A program made the position numbers and the translations under genes. Under the pieces are notes generated by a model. It saw only the letters and a program-made list of their open reading frames with translations. It was not told the DNA's origin and ran no database searches. Of a stretch of 64,000 bases of DNA, positions 46,267 to 55,299 are shown in pieces (the stretch's first letter is position 1; each line of letters begins with the position of its first letter). This DNA is from Parabacteroides merdae ATCC 43184 (lineage in GTDB: Bacteria; Bacteroidota; Bacteroidia; Bacteroidales; Tannerellaceae): the NCBI RefSeq assembly GCF_025151215.1, contig NZ_CP102286.1, positions 3,100,001 through 3,164,000 on the forward strand, in the 5' to 3' direction.

Positions 46267-46309
46267 TCCTCTCCGTTTACCCCCTGGAGCAGGTTTTGTA
46301 AACGGAGAG
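46267..46309 (-). terminator. 13-bp perfect hairpin between M56 gene and TPR gene
   Basis: CCTCTCCGTTTAC (46267-46279) pairs with GTAAACGGAGAGG (46297-46309), loop of 17. Downstream on the minus strand is AT-rich without a clear T run. It could terminate or attenuate transcription within locus 2. Confidence 0.5.
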
Positions 46310-46340
46310 GATGATAAATAGATAATCCGTGTTTCTGATT

Positions 46341-48109
46341 TTAATCGACGAATTGCAGGATCTCGTATTGGACAGGGTAATTGATTTTCTTTTTCAGTTC
46401 TTGCTTAACCGTTTCCAACAGGTCTTTGGGAGTACTTTTGTTAATCTTTATACTTACTTTCGTAATATTGTCCTTGTAAATCTTGTCTATGCGTTGTCCG
46501 AGATTGGCTCCCGGTTTGGCATGGCGATCGTATAAAACGAACTGTTGGTCCGGCTGCCCGTCCCGGTAACTGAAAATAACCTGTCCGGCAGGAGGTGGGG
46601 GAGGTGGAGCCGCAGCATCTCCGATCTTGAAAATATTCATGTTGATTTCGCTTGTCAATCCTTTTTTGTCCAACAAGTTTTTTAATTTCTCCATTTCTTG
46701 TCTGGATACTTTCGGATTTTCAGGTTGGAGAATTAAGGAAGCTGATTTGGATATCTTATCCAGCCTCGGATCATTCTGGTTTGCACTAAACTTACTGATG
46801 CTTAGTGCTGCGACAATCTTTTTATTCTGAATCAGATAAACCACATCGTCATATTTGCGGTAAGGTTTGGCAACATCATCCATGATAGTATTCGGAACAG
46901 TCATGTCGATCTTGCATTTAATATCTCTTTCTTCCAAAACATCTTTTACTGTTTCCAGATAAGAAGCCGGGATATCGTCGAAGGCCGGATTAACAGTAAC
47001 TTCCAGGGCGTTCTTGAATTGTCCCTCCGCTACTCGTGTTCTGATTCTGTCCAGAGTTTTGCATACAATACTGTTCAGATCCTCCGAACCCGATTCTTTG
47101 TAGGTGAGGAAAACTGCATGATCCTGTTGCATCGTTTCCTGATTTACCGTACTTTTGTTAATCGATAGATGAATGTTGTCGGTCATTGTCGCTGCCGGCG
47201 GCGGACTTGTTTCCGGACGGGCGAATGCACTTAAGGCCGCGAAGCCTACCGGGACCAGGAGCGCAAGCTTCAACCGGGCCCAATTGTTTGATTTCTTTTT
47301 TAACATCATAGTAATACGTTTTTTAATTTTACTGTGATTGAAGCTGTTGGCAAGAGTGTAGAGGCTGGAGCCGACAGCTTTTTTCACGAGTAATAGTTGA
47401 TATTTTGTTGCATCGATGCCTTGACTGAGTACGCCTTTATCCGCCTGGTATTCGTGTATGCCCCGTAATTCCCTTTTTAATAACCATACGGCAGGATTAA
47501 ACCATTGCAGAAGAAGAATCGTTTCATATAGATCAGATCGACCGAATGGTTATAGCGGAGGTGCATTTTTTCGTGCATGAGGATTTCGTTCGGATGGTTC
47601 CGGTAATCGTTTTCCGAAAGGAATATATAACGTCCCCAACTGAAAGGGGATACGGGATCGGGAGTCAGGATTAACGTGTATTTCCCCTGTTTTAGTTTCC
47701 TGTTTTTTCTTGTTAGTTGATACATTTTTCCGAATGACAGAATCGTTGTGGTCAGGCAGATACCACTGCCTGTTAGAAAAGCAATCCCGATAATTCCCGT
47801 CCAGGGAACAGATATATTTCTCTGCTCTGTCGGAATCGTAATTTCTTCTTTGCTTTCCGGAACAGGAAACGCTTTCATCTCTTCTTCATAGAAAACTATC
47901 TCCAGTTGGCTGACTGGCCGGCTAAGAGGAAAAGGCCGGGCTGTTTGGATCCGGCAAAGTGGCAGCAACATGCAAACTCCTGTCCCTACCAGTAATATCC
48001 AGCGGTTGAACCGGAAAAACGTGTCGTTACTGAATAATGCCTTGAAACAGACATAAAAGACTGTCAGGCAAATACCAGATTTTAATATGTATAGAAGAAA
48101 AGCGTCCAT
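46341..48109 (-). pseudogene. M56 (BlaR1-like) membrane protease, locus 2, split by a frameshift
   Basis: The first frame (48109 to 47477) encodes 210 residues with membrane segments and the zinc motif HEKMH (179-183), then NHSVDLIYM, and stops early. From about 47524 the neighbouring frame continues the family text without a gap: ETILLLQWFNPAVWLLKREL, HEYQADKGVLSQ, then a membrane segment and a periplasmic tail. One missing base (ATGAAACG where ATGGAAACG would keep frame) explains both halves. The tail lacks the TonB domains of locus 1 and has a Pro-rich linker. The protein is probably inactive unless this is a sequencing error or a phase-variation event. Confidence 0.88.
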
Positions 48110-48122
48110 AAGCGTTGGTTTT

Positions 48123-48479
48123 TTATTTGTTTTTTATCTGCTGGATCAGCTTCTGTAACTCGTCGATCGTGAGCACCTCTTCTTCTATCAGCGTCGAAAC
48201 GACACGGGTGTACGAGTTGTCATAATATTTGCTGATCACCTGTTTCAAGGAATTACGCCGGTATTCGTCTTCCGATACCAGTGCATAGTATTGGTGCGTA
48301 TTACCGTATACCTTGTATCCGATATATCCTTTTTCTTCCAATGAGCGGACAATCGTGGACAAGGTGTTATAATGCGGCTTAGATTCTTCCTGTAAGTCGA
48401 GTAGTTCGCGAACGAACAGGGGGCCTTTCGCCCAAAAGTAGCCCAATATTTCTTCTTCTTTTGATGTTAATCTAACCAT
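48123..48479 (-). CDS. BlaI/MecI-type transcriptional repressor, locus 2
   Basis: A 118-residue winged-helix repressor starting at MVRLTSKEEEILGYFW; an 18-residue N-terminal extension in the open frame reaches into the operator and is rejected. It has the BlaI text HYNTLSTIVRSLEEKGYIGYKVYGNTHQYY and a C-terminal dimerisation region (LIEEEVLTIDELQKLIQQIKN). It is paralogous to the repressor at 38786-39148. The M56 gene starts 13 bases downstream. Three evenly spaced dyads overlap its promoter. Confidence 0.92.
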   Translation of the reverse strand: MVRLTSKEEEILGYFWAKGPLFVRELLDLQEESKPHYNTLSTIVRSLEEKGYIGYKVYGNTHQYYALVSEDEYRRNSLKQVISKYYDNSYTRVVSTLIEEEVLTIDELQKLIQQIKNK

Positions 48480-48505
48480 AATCCGTTTTTTGTTAGAGGA
48501 ATGCA

Positions 48506-48570
48506 CAAATACAACTATATTATTTAGTAACACAACTATATCATATAGTTATTTTACTATATTTTTTAGT
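48506..48570 (-). promoter_or_regulatory. blaI locus 2 promoter with three 21-bp-spaced operators
   Basis: Three 15-bp ACTA-N7-TAGT dyads lie at 48514-48528, 48535-48549 (ACTATATCATATAGT, perfect) and 48556-48570, with an exact 21-bp period. On the minus strand TTG (48533-48535), 19-base spacer, TGTATTTG (48506-48513, one mismatch) forms the promoter. The first dyad fills the spacer and the second covers the -33 box. Confidence 0.8.
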
Positions 48571-48607
48571 AGATATCCTTTTATCCCTGTTTTTAGCAGG
48601 AAATCAG

Positions 48608-48615
48608 TACCTTTG
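48608..48615 (+). promoter_or_regulatory. -7 element TACCTTTG for dusB
   Basis: A consensus -7 box 23 bases before the ATG; no well-placed TTG. The operator array lies just upstream, so dusB might be affected by the repressor. Confidence 0.5.
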
Positions 48616-48638
48616 TCCCCGTCATTGATAATATAAAT

Positions 48639-49670
48639 ATGAAAATAGGTACAATAGATTTAGGCGAACGCCCCGTCTTCTTAGCTCCGATGGAAGACGT
48701 TACAGATATTTCTTTCCGGTTGATGTGCAAACGTTTTGGTGCCGATATGGTTTATACCGAATTCGTTTCAGCAGACGCCCTAATCCGCAGTGTAAATAAA
48801 ACACAGCAAAAGCTGAATGTGGCGGATGAAGAACGTCCGGTCGCCATACAAATATATGGCCGTGATGTTCCGACAATGGTCGAAGCCGCGCAAATTTGCG
48901 AAGCCGCTCATCCGGACATTCTCGATATCAATTTCGGTTGCCCTGTCAAACGAGTGGCAGGCAAAGGAGCAGGCGCCGGCATGCTGCGCAATATTCCACT
49001 GATGCTGGACATCACCCGTGAAGTCGTCAAAGCGGTGAACATCCCTGTCACCGTAAAAACCCGCTTGGGCTGGGATGCCGACAACCGGATCATCGTAGAC
49101 TTGGCCGAACAGCTACAGGATTGCGGTATCGCAGCCCTTTCCATCCACGGACGTACCCGGGCACAGATGTACACAGGAGAGGCAGACTGGACACTGATCG
49201 GTGAAGTAAAAAACAATCCCCGTATACAAATTCCCATCATCGGCAATGGCGATGTGACTTCCGCCGAAATCTGCAAACAACGTTTCGAACAATATGGCGT
49301 GGATGCCGTTATGATTGGCCGGGGCAGCATAGGCCGCCCCTGGATTTTCAGAGAAGTGAGGCATTATCTGGATACAGGCGAGACATTGCCTGCCGAATCT
49401 TTTTCATGGTATCTGGACATACTGAAAAAGCAGGTGGAACAAAGCGTGGAACGTTTGGATGAGCGCCGGGGAATTCTCCACATTCGCCGCCATTTGGCTG
49501 CAACTCCGCTGTTTAAAGGTATTGCAGACTTCAAGCAGACACGCGTCGCCATGCTACGTGCGGAAACAGTGGAAGCATTATTCGACATTCTGGATTCCAT
49601 CCCCGACAAATTTCATACAGGATACGGATTTCAAAGCGACTCTCAAGTGTCAGAATCGATCGATTGTTGA
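48639..49670 (+). CDS. dusB: tRNA-dihydrouridine synthase (DusB-like)
   Basis: FMN-dependent reduction of uridine in tRNA D-loops; cytosolic. The 343-residue protein begins with the Dus signature VFLAPMEDVTDISFR and has the catalytic Cys101 in DINFGCPVKRVAGKGAGAG. It also has the FMN-binding segments KTRLGWD, IHGRTRAQMYTG and IIGNGDV, and a helical C-terminal RNA-binding part. Length is typical. It is followed by the RNA-like copy 3, about 85 bases past its stop. Confidence 0.95.
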   Translation: MKIGTIDLGERPVFLAPMEDVTDISFRLMCKRFGADMVYTEFVSADALIRSVNKTQQKLNVADEERPVAIQIYGRDVPTMVEAAQICEAAHPDILDINFGCPVKRVAGKGAGAGMLRNIPLMLDITREVVKAVNIPVTVKTRLGWDADNRIIVDLAEQLQDCGIAALSIHGRTRAQMYTGEADWTLIGEVKNNPRIQIPIIGNGDVTSAEICKQRFEQYGVDAVMIGRGSIGRPWIFREVRHYLDTGETLPAESFSWYLDILKKQVEQSVERLDERRGILHIRRHLAATPLFKGIADFKQTRVAMLRAETVEALFDILDSIPDKFHTGYGFQSDSQVSESIDC

Positions 49671-49753
49671 TATAATAACAGTGTGAATCCGCACACAGTG
49701 TCAATTTTAAAACAAAAAGTAGCAAATTTGCAATAAAATGTAATTACAAACTC

Positions 49754-49917
49754 TTGCGTATTCAGTAAATATACTTTATATTTGCAGTGAGTTTTTTTCA
49801 TAGTATTTTAGATCTAAGGTTAACAAAGTCTTTGCAGAGAGGGAATCGAGAGACTGTTTCACTGGAAAGCAACAAAAAAGCCGCATCCACTTTTATTATA
49901 GGGAGTGCGGCTTTTTT
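49754..49917 (+). ncRNA. Non-coding RNA-like element, copy 3 (with promoter and terminator)
   Basis: Promoter TTG (49754-49756), 20-base spacer, TATATTTG (49777-49784), a full consensus match. The predicted transcript starts near 49791. It shares with copies 1 and 2 the T run, CATA, TTTTAGAT and AAGGTTAACAAAG (to about 49828), then diverges. It ends in a strong terminator, AAAAAAGCCGCA (49874-49885) with TGCGGCTTTTTT (49906-49917), giving about 127 nt. The next gene is convergent sdhB, so this is a stand-alone transcript unit. Confidence 0.8.
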
Positions 49918-49941
49918 GTGGGTTTGAACGAACATAAAGAA

Positions 49942-49966
49942 AGCCCGTTGCCATTGGCGACGGGCT
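49942..49966 (-). terminator. Terminator of the sdh/frd operon
   Basis: An 11-bp stem, AGCCCGTTGCC (49942-49952) with 49956-49966 (one T-G pair) and a 3-base loop, 28 bases past the sdhB stop. It has short T-rich flanks on both strands, so it may act in both directions. Confidence 0.7.
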
Positions 49967-49993
49967 TTTCCATATACATACATATATAATGTA

Positions 49994-50749
49994 TTAGTCT
50001 TGTAACTTAGCAGAGATGAACTCGCGGTTCAAGCGAGCGATGTTGCTAACGGAGATGTTCTTCGGACATTCCATTTCGCAAGCGCGAGTGTTCGTACAGT
50101 TACCAAAGCCCAGTTCATCCATCTTAGCAACCATTGCTTTTGCACGACGAGCAGCTTCCACCTTACCCTGAGGCAAAAGAGCCAGCTGGCTAACCTTTGC
50201 AGAGACGAACAGCATAGCTGAACCGTTCTTACAAGCAGCAGCACAAGCACCGCAGCCGATACAAGCAGCAGCATCCATAGCCAAATCCGCATCAGCCTTA
50301 GAAATAGGAATTGCATTAGCATCAGGAACCCCACCTGTGTTTACAGAAACGAAACCACCTGCCTGGATAATCTTATCATAAGCATAACGGTCTACCATCA
50401 AGTCGCGGATTACCGGGAAACCAGCAGAACGCCACGGCTCGATCGTAATCGTCTCACCATCATTGAAACGGCGCATATAGAGCTGACAGGTTGTTGCACC
50501 TGTTGCCGGTCCGTGCGGATGTCCGTTTACATACAATGAACACATACCGCAGATACCTTCACGGCAGTCGTGGTCGAATACGATAGGTTCTTTGCCTTCG
50601 CTAACCAAACGTTCATTCAAAATGTCTAACATTTCCAAGAAAGAAACACTCTGATTGATTTTGTCGATTTGGTAAGTCTCAAACTGTCCTTTATCTTTCG
50701 GACCTTTCTGACGCCAAACTTTAAGTGTTACCTTTATATCTTTATCCAT
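49994..50749 (-). CDS. sdhB/frdB: Succinate dehydrogenase/fumarate reductase iron-sulphur subunit
   Basis: Electron-transfer subunit of complex II, on the cytosolic face of the inner membrane. The 251-residue protein has the [2Fe-2S] motif [12 protein letters not shown] and two downstream cysteine clusters ([11 protein letters not shown] and CEMECPK) for the remaining clusters. It starts 27 bases behind the flavoprotein gene and ends the three-gene operon. In anaerobic Bacteroidales the enzyme mainly works as fumarate reductase in succinate production; direction cannot be read from sequence. Confidence 0.97.
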   Translation of the reverse strand: MDKDIKVTLKVWRQKGPKDKGQFETYQIDKINQSVSFLEMLDILNERLVSEGKEPIVFDHDCREGICGMCSLYVNGHPHGPATGATTCQLYMRRFNDGETITIEPWRSAGFPVIRDLMVDRYAYDKIIQAGGFVSVNTGGVPDANAIPISKADADLAMDAAACIGCGACAAACKNGSAMLFVSAKVSQLALLPQGKVEAARRAKAMVAKMDELGFGNCTNTRACEMECPKNISVSNIARLNREFISAKLQD

Positions 50750-50776
50750 GATTCTAATTTTTGTGATTGATGATTA

Positions 50777-52720
50777 TTACTTCTTGTAGTTACGTGTTTG
50801 AGGAACAACGAACTGATAGTTCAAATCTTCCTTCAGCATAACCGGGTCTTTGTCTTCACCCTGGTATTCCCAACAAGAGACGTACATGAACTTATCGTCA
50901 TGACGCATAGCTTCGCCTTCTTCGGTCTGATGTTCCGTACGGAAGTGACCACCACAAGATTCTGCACGGTCTAACGCATCGTGTGCCATCAACGCACCGA
51001 TTTCGATAAAGTCAGCCAAACGCAATGCCTTGTCCAATTCCACGTTCAAGCTATTGGCCTCACCCGGAATGAATACATTGCTCCAGAATTCCTTCTTCAG
51101 GTCTTTCAACATTTGGATAGCTTCTTTCAAGCCTTCCGCGTCGCGTGCCATACCGACGTGTTCCCACATGATATGTCCCAGCTTACGGTGGATAGAATCG
51201 ACTGTTTCTTTACCCTTCACGTTCATCAACTTCGCGATACGGGCGTTAATAGCCTTTTCTGCTTCCACAAATTCAGGCAGGTCAGTGCTAAAGCGCGGAA
51301 CCTGGATCTGGTCAGACAGATAGTTCTGGATCGTGTAAGGCAATACGAAGTAACCATCGGCCAATCCCTGCATCAAAGCAGAAGCACCCAGACGGTTAGC
51401 GCCGTGGTCAGAGAAGTTGGCTTCACCAATTGCGAACAGCCCCGGAATAGAAGTCATCAATTCATAGTCTACCCACAAACCACCCATTGAGTAGTGCAAT
51501 GCAGGATAAATCATCATCGGAGTTTCGTACGGATCATCGTTCGTGATCTCTTCGTACATATCGAACAGGTTACCATATTTCTGTTTAACCACTTCCTTAC
51601 CCAGACGGTTGATAGCATCGGAGAAATCCAGGAATACAGCCAAGCCCGTGCTATTTACACCGAAACCGGCATCACAACGTTCTTTAGCGGCACGTGAAGC
51701 CACGTCACGAGGAACCAAGTTACCGAATGCCGGATAACGACGTTCCAGATAGTAGTCGCGATCTGCTTCAGGAATATCCTTTCCCTTTTTTGTTCCGGCC
51801 TGCAATGCCTTCGCATCTTCCAGCTTCTTCGGAACCCAGATACGGCCGTCGTTACGCAGTGATTCTGACATCAAAGTCAGCTTAGACTGGAAGTCACCTT
51901 TCACCGGCACACAAGTCGGGTGGATCTGCACCATACAAGGATTAGCAAAGTAAGCCCCTTTCTTGTAGCACTGCCATGCAGCAGAACCGTTAGACGCCAT
52001 CGCGTTAGTAGACAAGAAGAATGTATTTACATAACCACCTGTCGCAACAACGACTGCGTGAGCGGCAAAACGTTCGATCTTACCGGTAATCAAATTACGG
52101 GCAATAATACCGCGAGCACGTCCGTCAACCTTCACAACATCCAGCATTTCATGGCGTGTGTACATCTTCACCTTTCCCAAACCAATCTGACGACTCAATG
52201 CAGAGTAAGCACCCAACAGCAGCTGCTGTCCGGTCTGACCACGAGCATAGAACGTACGGGATACCTGAGCACCCCCGAATGAGCGGTTATCCAACAGACC
52301 ACCATATTCGCGAGCGAATGGTACACCCTGTGCTACGCACTGGTCGATAATAGAGTTTGACACTTCAGCCAAACGATAGACGTTTGCTTCGCGGGCACGG
52401 TAGTCACCACCTTTGATTGTATCGTAGAACAGACGATAAACCGAGTCACCATCATTCTGATAATTCTTTGCCGCATTGATACCGCCCTGTGCAGCGATAG
52501 AGTGTGCACGACGGGGAGAGTCCTGAATACAGAAATTCAATACATTGAATCCCATTTCAGCCAGAGAGGCAGCAGCAGAAGCACCCGCCAGACCAGTACC
52601 TACTACAATTATGTCCAAACGACGTTTGTTTGCGGGATTCACCAATTTCTGGTGATTTTTATAATTTGTCCACTTCTCAGCCAACGGGCCTTGAGGAATT
52701 TTAGAATCTATTTGAGTCAT
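50777..52720 (-). CDS. sdhA/frdA: Succinate dehydrogenase/fumarate reductase flavoprotein subunit
   Basis: Catalytic FAD subunit of 647 residues. Visible features are the FAD-binding [19 protein letters not shown], the flavinylation-site region [13 protein letters not shown] (His preceding SIAAQGG), the active-site segment [13 protein letters not shown] and the capping-domain Arg region ([18 protein letters not shown]). The C-terminus is complete. Second gene of the operon, 38 bases behind the membrane subunit. Base composition and codon use look like the surrounding highly expressed genes. Confidence 0.97.
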   Translation of the reverse strand: MTQIDSKIPQGPLAEKWTNYKNHQKLVNPANKRRLDIIVVGTGLAGASAAASLAEMGFNVLNFCIQDSPRRAHSIAAQGGINAAKNYQNDGDSVYRLFYDTIKGGDYRAREANVYRLAEVSNSIIDQCVAQGVPFAREYGGLLDNRSFGGAQVSRTFYARGQTGQQLLLGAYSALSRQIGLGKVKMYTRHEMLDVVKVDGRARGIIARNLITGKIERFAAHAVVVATGGYVNTFFLSTNAMASNGSAAWQCYKKGAYFANPCMVQIHPTCVPVKGDFQSKLTLMSESLRNDGRIWVPKKLEDAKALQAGTKKGKDIPEADRDYYLERRYPAFGNLVPRDVASRAAKERCDAGFGVNSTGLAVFLDFSDAINRLGKEVVKQKYGNLFDMYEEITNDDPYETPMMIYPALHYSMGGLWVDYELMTSIPGLFAIGEANFSDHGANRLGASALMQGLADGYFVLPYTIQNYLSDQIQVPRFSTDLPEFVEAEKAINARIAKLMNVKGKETVDSIHRKLGHIMWEHVGMARDAEGLKEAIQMLKDLKKEFWSNVFIPGEANSLNVELDKALRLADFIEIGALMAHDALDRAESCGGHFRTEHQTEEGEAMRHDDKFMYVSCWEYQGEDKDPVMLKEDLNYQFVVPQTRNYKK

Positions 52721-52758
52721 AATGTTTTATTTTCAAATTGAAAAAATAATATCCGAAA

Positions 52759-53433
52759 TTAAGCACCTACACCGTTCAGGTAGAAGATAACTGTGATAAC
52801 AGCGAATAAGCCACAAATAATAGTGGCAACCCATTTAGAGATACATTCCCAACGGCTTAACCAAACGGTATTGTTCCAGCCAATTGTGTGAATCGCAGAC
52901 CAGAAACCGTGAGTCAGGTGAAACCACAGAGCAACGAACCAGATCAGATACAACACCGTATTCACAACATTGCCCTGGAAGTAGAAATTGATAAACGCTG
53001 CACCATCCTGCGGATGAATGTCACCATGAATACCTGCCAGTTCGGCAAACATCATGTTGTACCAGAACTGAGTAAAGTGCAGAACCATGAACAGGATAAC
53101 GATCACACCCAAAACAAACATGTTCTGAGAAGCCCATTCAACACCTTTCGGACGAGCGTTGATGGCATAACGGTCGTTACCGCGAGCCTTACGATTCTGC
53201 AGAGTCAAGATAATAGCATACACGAAGTGCACGACTACACCTGCAGCCAACACCAATGTACCGAGCAAAGCATACCAGTTAGAACCCAGCAAACCGCAAA
53301 TCACGTTATACGCTTCACCAGAAAATACTGCCGCAATGTTCATACATAAGTGGAACACCAAGAACAGAATGAGAAAAAGACCTGATATACTCATTATCAG
53401 CTTCTTCCCGATAGAAGAATTAAGTAACCACAT
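52759..53433 (-). CDS. sdhC/frdC: Succinate dehydrogenase/fumarate reductase cytochrome b subunit (type B)
   Basis: A 224-residue inner-membrane diheme cytochrome b with five membrane helices, the single-anchor type B complex II of Bacteroidetes and epsilonproteobacteria. Candidate heme-ligand histidines sit in the helices: FLVFHLCMNIAAV, VVHFVYAIILT, LFMVLHFTQFW and VALWFHLTHGFWSAIHTIGW. First gene of the operon, behind a consensus promoter at 53499-53529. It anchors the A and B subunits and connects to the menaquinone pool. Confidence 0.95.
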   Translation of the reverse strand: MWLLNSSIGKKLIMSISGLFLILFLVFHLCMNIAAVFSGEAYNVICGLLGSNWYALLGTLVLAAGVVVHFVYAIILTLQNRKARGNDRYAINARPKGVEWASQNMFVLGVIVILFMVLHFTQFWYNMMFAELAGIHGDIHPQDGAAFINFYFQGNVVNTVLYLIWFVALWFHLTHGFWSAIHTIGWNNTVWLSRWECISKWVATIICGLFAVITVIFYLNGVGA

Positions 53434-53498
53434 AAGATAATAATTTAAGTTATTTAATTGTATTTAGAAATTTCCTCCAATCTATGGTTATTATCGTG

Positions 53499-53529
53499 CA
53501 AAGGTATGCTAAATCCCCATATCACGCAA
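53499..53529 (-). promoter_or_regulatory. sdhCAB/frdCAB promoter (TTG-N20-TACCTTTG)
   Basis: Minus strand TTG (53527-53529), 20-base spacer, TACCTTTG (53499-53506), an exact match to the consensus. The predicted leader is about 60 bases. Confidence 0.8.
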
Positions 53530-53692
53530 ACGATTAAAGAAATATTTCATCAATTAGAACGCTGCTTGCTGGCTGGTTTTATTTGCATCAGATATCACAA
53601 ACGGATTGTGCGAAACGAAAAAATTTCGTTTTTTTGTAGCCGATACAGGCAAGGTCTTGCCGGATAACTGATTATTATTTAATTGTCATATT

Positions 53693-54646
53693 ATGAAAAC
53701 TGCTATTTTTTCTATTGGTGTTTTTTTGATTTCTCTGTTCTTAGGCTCTTGTCAGCCTTCCGAAACATCCTGTTCCGTCGTCGACACGGGGAAAACCTTA
53801 GACTATAAGATAGGAGATAAACTGTTGTTCTCTTACAACTATACCACGGTTTACCCAGCCCCTGGCGTTGACTCGGTCTATAAACGCAGCGGTTTCATCC
53901 ATCCTTTGAAGACATTGGGAGGCGAAGTGATGACCAATTGTTCTCCCGCCGACCATTACCATCATTTCGGTTTGTGGTATGCCTGGACGAAAACCACGTT
54001 CGAAGGAAACGAGATCGATTTCTGGAATCTCCACAAAAAACAAGGAACAGTTCGCTTCCGCAACTTCGAACACGTATCCGACAACGGTTTTGTTGCGACA
54101 CTGGACCATGTGGTCTACCCCGATTCTCCCGCAGAAAAAGTAGCAATGAACGAACGCCTGGAGATCAACATCGGGACAACATCCTTACCAGGTTATTACA
54201 TCGACTATCATACCACTATCCGCCTCGCCAGCCCCAGCCCGATCACCATGGAAGCTTACCGTTATGGCGGCATATGCATCCGTACGCGCGAAGACTGGAA
54301 CGATCAGACAGCCGAAATGCTCACCTCGGAAGGCCTTTCCCGCGACGAAGCTGACGGTTCGAGAGCCCGTTGGTGCTACTACCAAGGGAAAGCCGGAAAC
54401 GAAAAGGCCTGTATCCTAATCGTTGCCTCCCCTTCCAACCTAAACTATCCTGAGCCCTTACGCGTATGGGACAAAACTGTCAACAAGCCTGCCGGTGACG
54501 TCATGTGGAATTTCTCACCGACCAAGCAGAAGGCATTCACATTGGAACCCGGTAAAGAACTGAGCCTGTCTTACCGCATTTATGTATTGGACAAGAACAT
54601 CAACGCTACTACGGCAGAAGTGCTGTCCGATTTCGAACGTGATTGA
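53693..54646 (+). CDS. DUF6807 (PmoA-like) lipoprotein
   Basis: A 317-residue lipoprotein (leader FLISLFLGSC with the lipobox Cys). It has the histidine-rich segment of the DUF6807 family, PADHYHHFGLWYAWTKTTFEG, then YYIDYHTTIRL and a C-terminal beta part (YRIYVLDKNI). Family members are often found in polysaccharide-degradation regions; the name PmoA-like is historical and does not imply methane oxidation. The His cluster suggests a metal site or an active site. No linked operon partner; function unknown. Confidence 0.78.
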   Translation: MKTAIFSIGVFLISLFLGSCQPSETSCSVVDTGKTLDYKIGDKLLFSYNYTTVYPAPGVDSVYKRSGFIHPLKTLGGEVMTNCSPADHYHHFGLWYAWTKTTFEGNEIDFWNLHKKQGTVRFRNFEHVSDNGFVATLDHVVYPDSPAEKVAMNERLEINIGTTSLPGYYIDYHTTIRLASPSPITMEAYRYGGICIRTREDWNDQTAEMLTSEGLSRDEADGSRARWCYYQGKAGNEKACILIVASPSNLNYPEPLRVWDKTVNKPAGDVMWNFSPTKQKAFTLEPGKELSLSYRIYVLDKNINATTAEVLSDFERD

Positions 54647-54790
54647 ATTTCTACTAAAACAAACTGACAATTTGCAGGGCAAGGTAAACAAGAAAAGGAA
54701 AAAGGGCTTGTTCTCCTATATCATCAAAGACAAGGCTCTTTTATGTAAATACAGCTACAAATCAATGAAAAACACGTAATAAAACTTACC

Positions 54791-54875
54791 CAACACCCCC
54801 ATGTATCCGCCCCCGACACCCGGATCTATAAGAGCGTAAGATCCGGGTGTCGGGGGCGGATACATGGGGGTGTTG
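54791..54875. repeat. Perfect 37-bp inverted repeat, 11-base loop
   Basis: The left arm 54791-54827 and the right arm 54839-54875 are exact reverse complements over all 37 bases; the loop is 54828-54838. The arms are GC-rich with runs of C and G (ACACCCCCATG, CGCCCCCGACACCC), unlike the AT-rich surroundings. No T tract follows, so it is not a standard terminator. Confidence 0.95.
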
Positions 54876-55299
54876 ATAAAATTGTCTCCCTACTTTTACC
54901 TTAAAATGCTTGGAGTTTATTCATTTAAAACAGATAGATGAGCGATTACAGATAGTGATAGAAGCGTGATATATAAAACAGGTATCTATCACTTCAGATA
55001 CGCACTGATTATCAAGACTCACACGACATTTAGTGATAGAGTGACAGATGTTCATGAAAAAACATCCTAGAAATCACCCCATCCCGACTACTGAGCTTCA
55101 ATAAAGTTGCACTAAAATTAGATAAATTAACACAGGCATTGTATTTCATTGCCTATTGCCCTTTTCCCAGTTTTTCGACAGATACAAAATCATGTTCTGT
55201 GCTGATGAGAATATGCATAACCACAAAACTTTCAGACAAATATGCAATATTATAAAAATAAGATTATTTTTTGACCACCCATGCACAGAAAGAGATATA

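Noticed and set aside
47500..47540. Programmed ribosomal frameshift in the locus 2 M56 gene
   Set aside because: No slippery heptamer or downstream structure at ATGAAACG; a simple one-base deletion restores the family sequence.
38786..48479. Beta-lactam resistance loci
   Set aside because: BlaI/M56 pairs are present, but no beta-lactamase or penicillin-binding protein gene is linked to either.
48480..48533. Extended N-terminus of the locus 2 BlaI protein
   Set aside because: It would be translated from inside the promoter/operator region; MVRLTSKEE is the family start.
53693..54646. Methane monooxygenase subunit, as the PmoA-like name suggests
   Set aside because: The family label is historical; the protein is a periplasmic-type lipoprotein with no membrane monooxygenase features.
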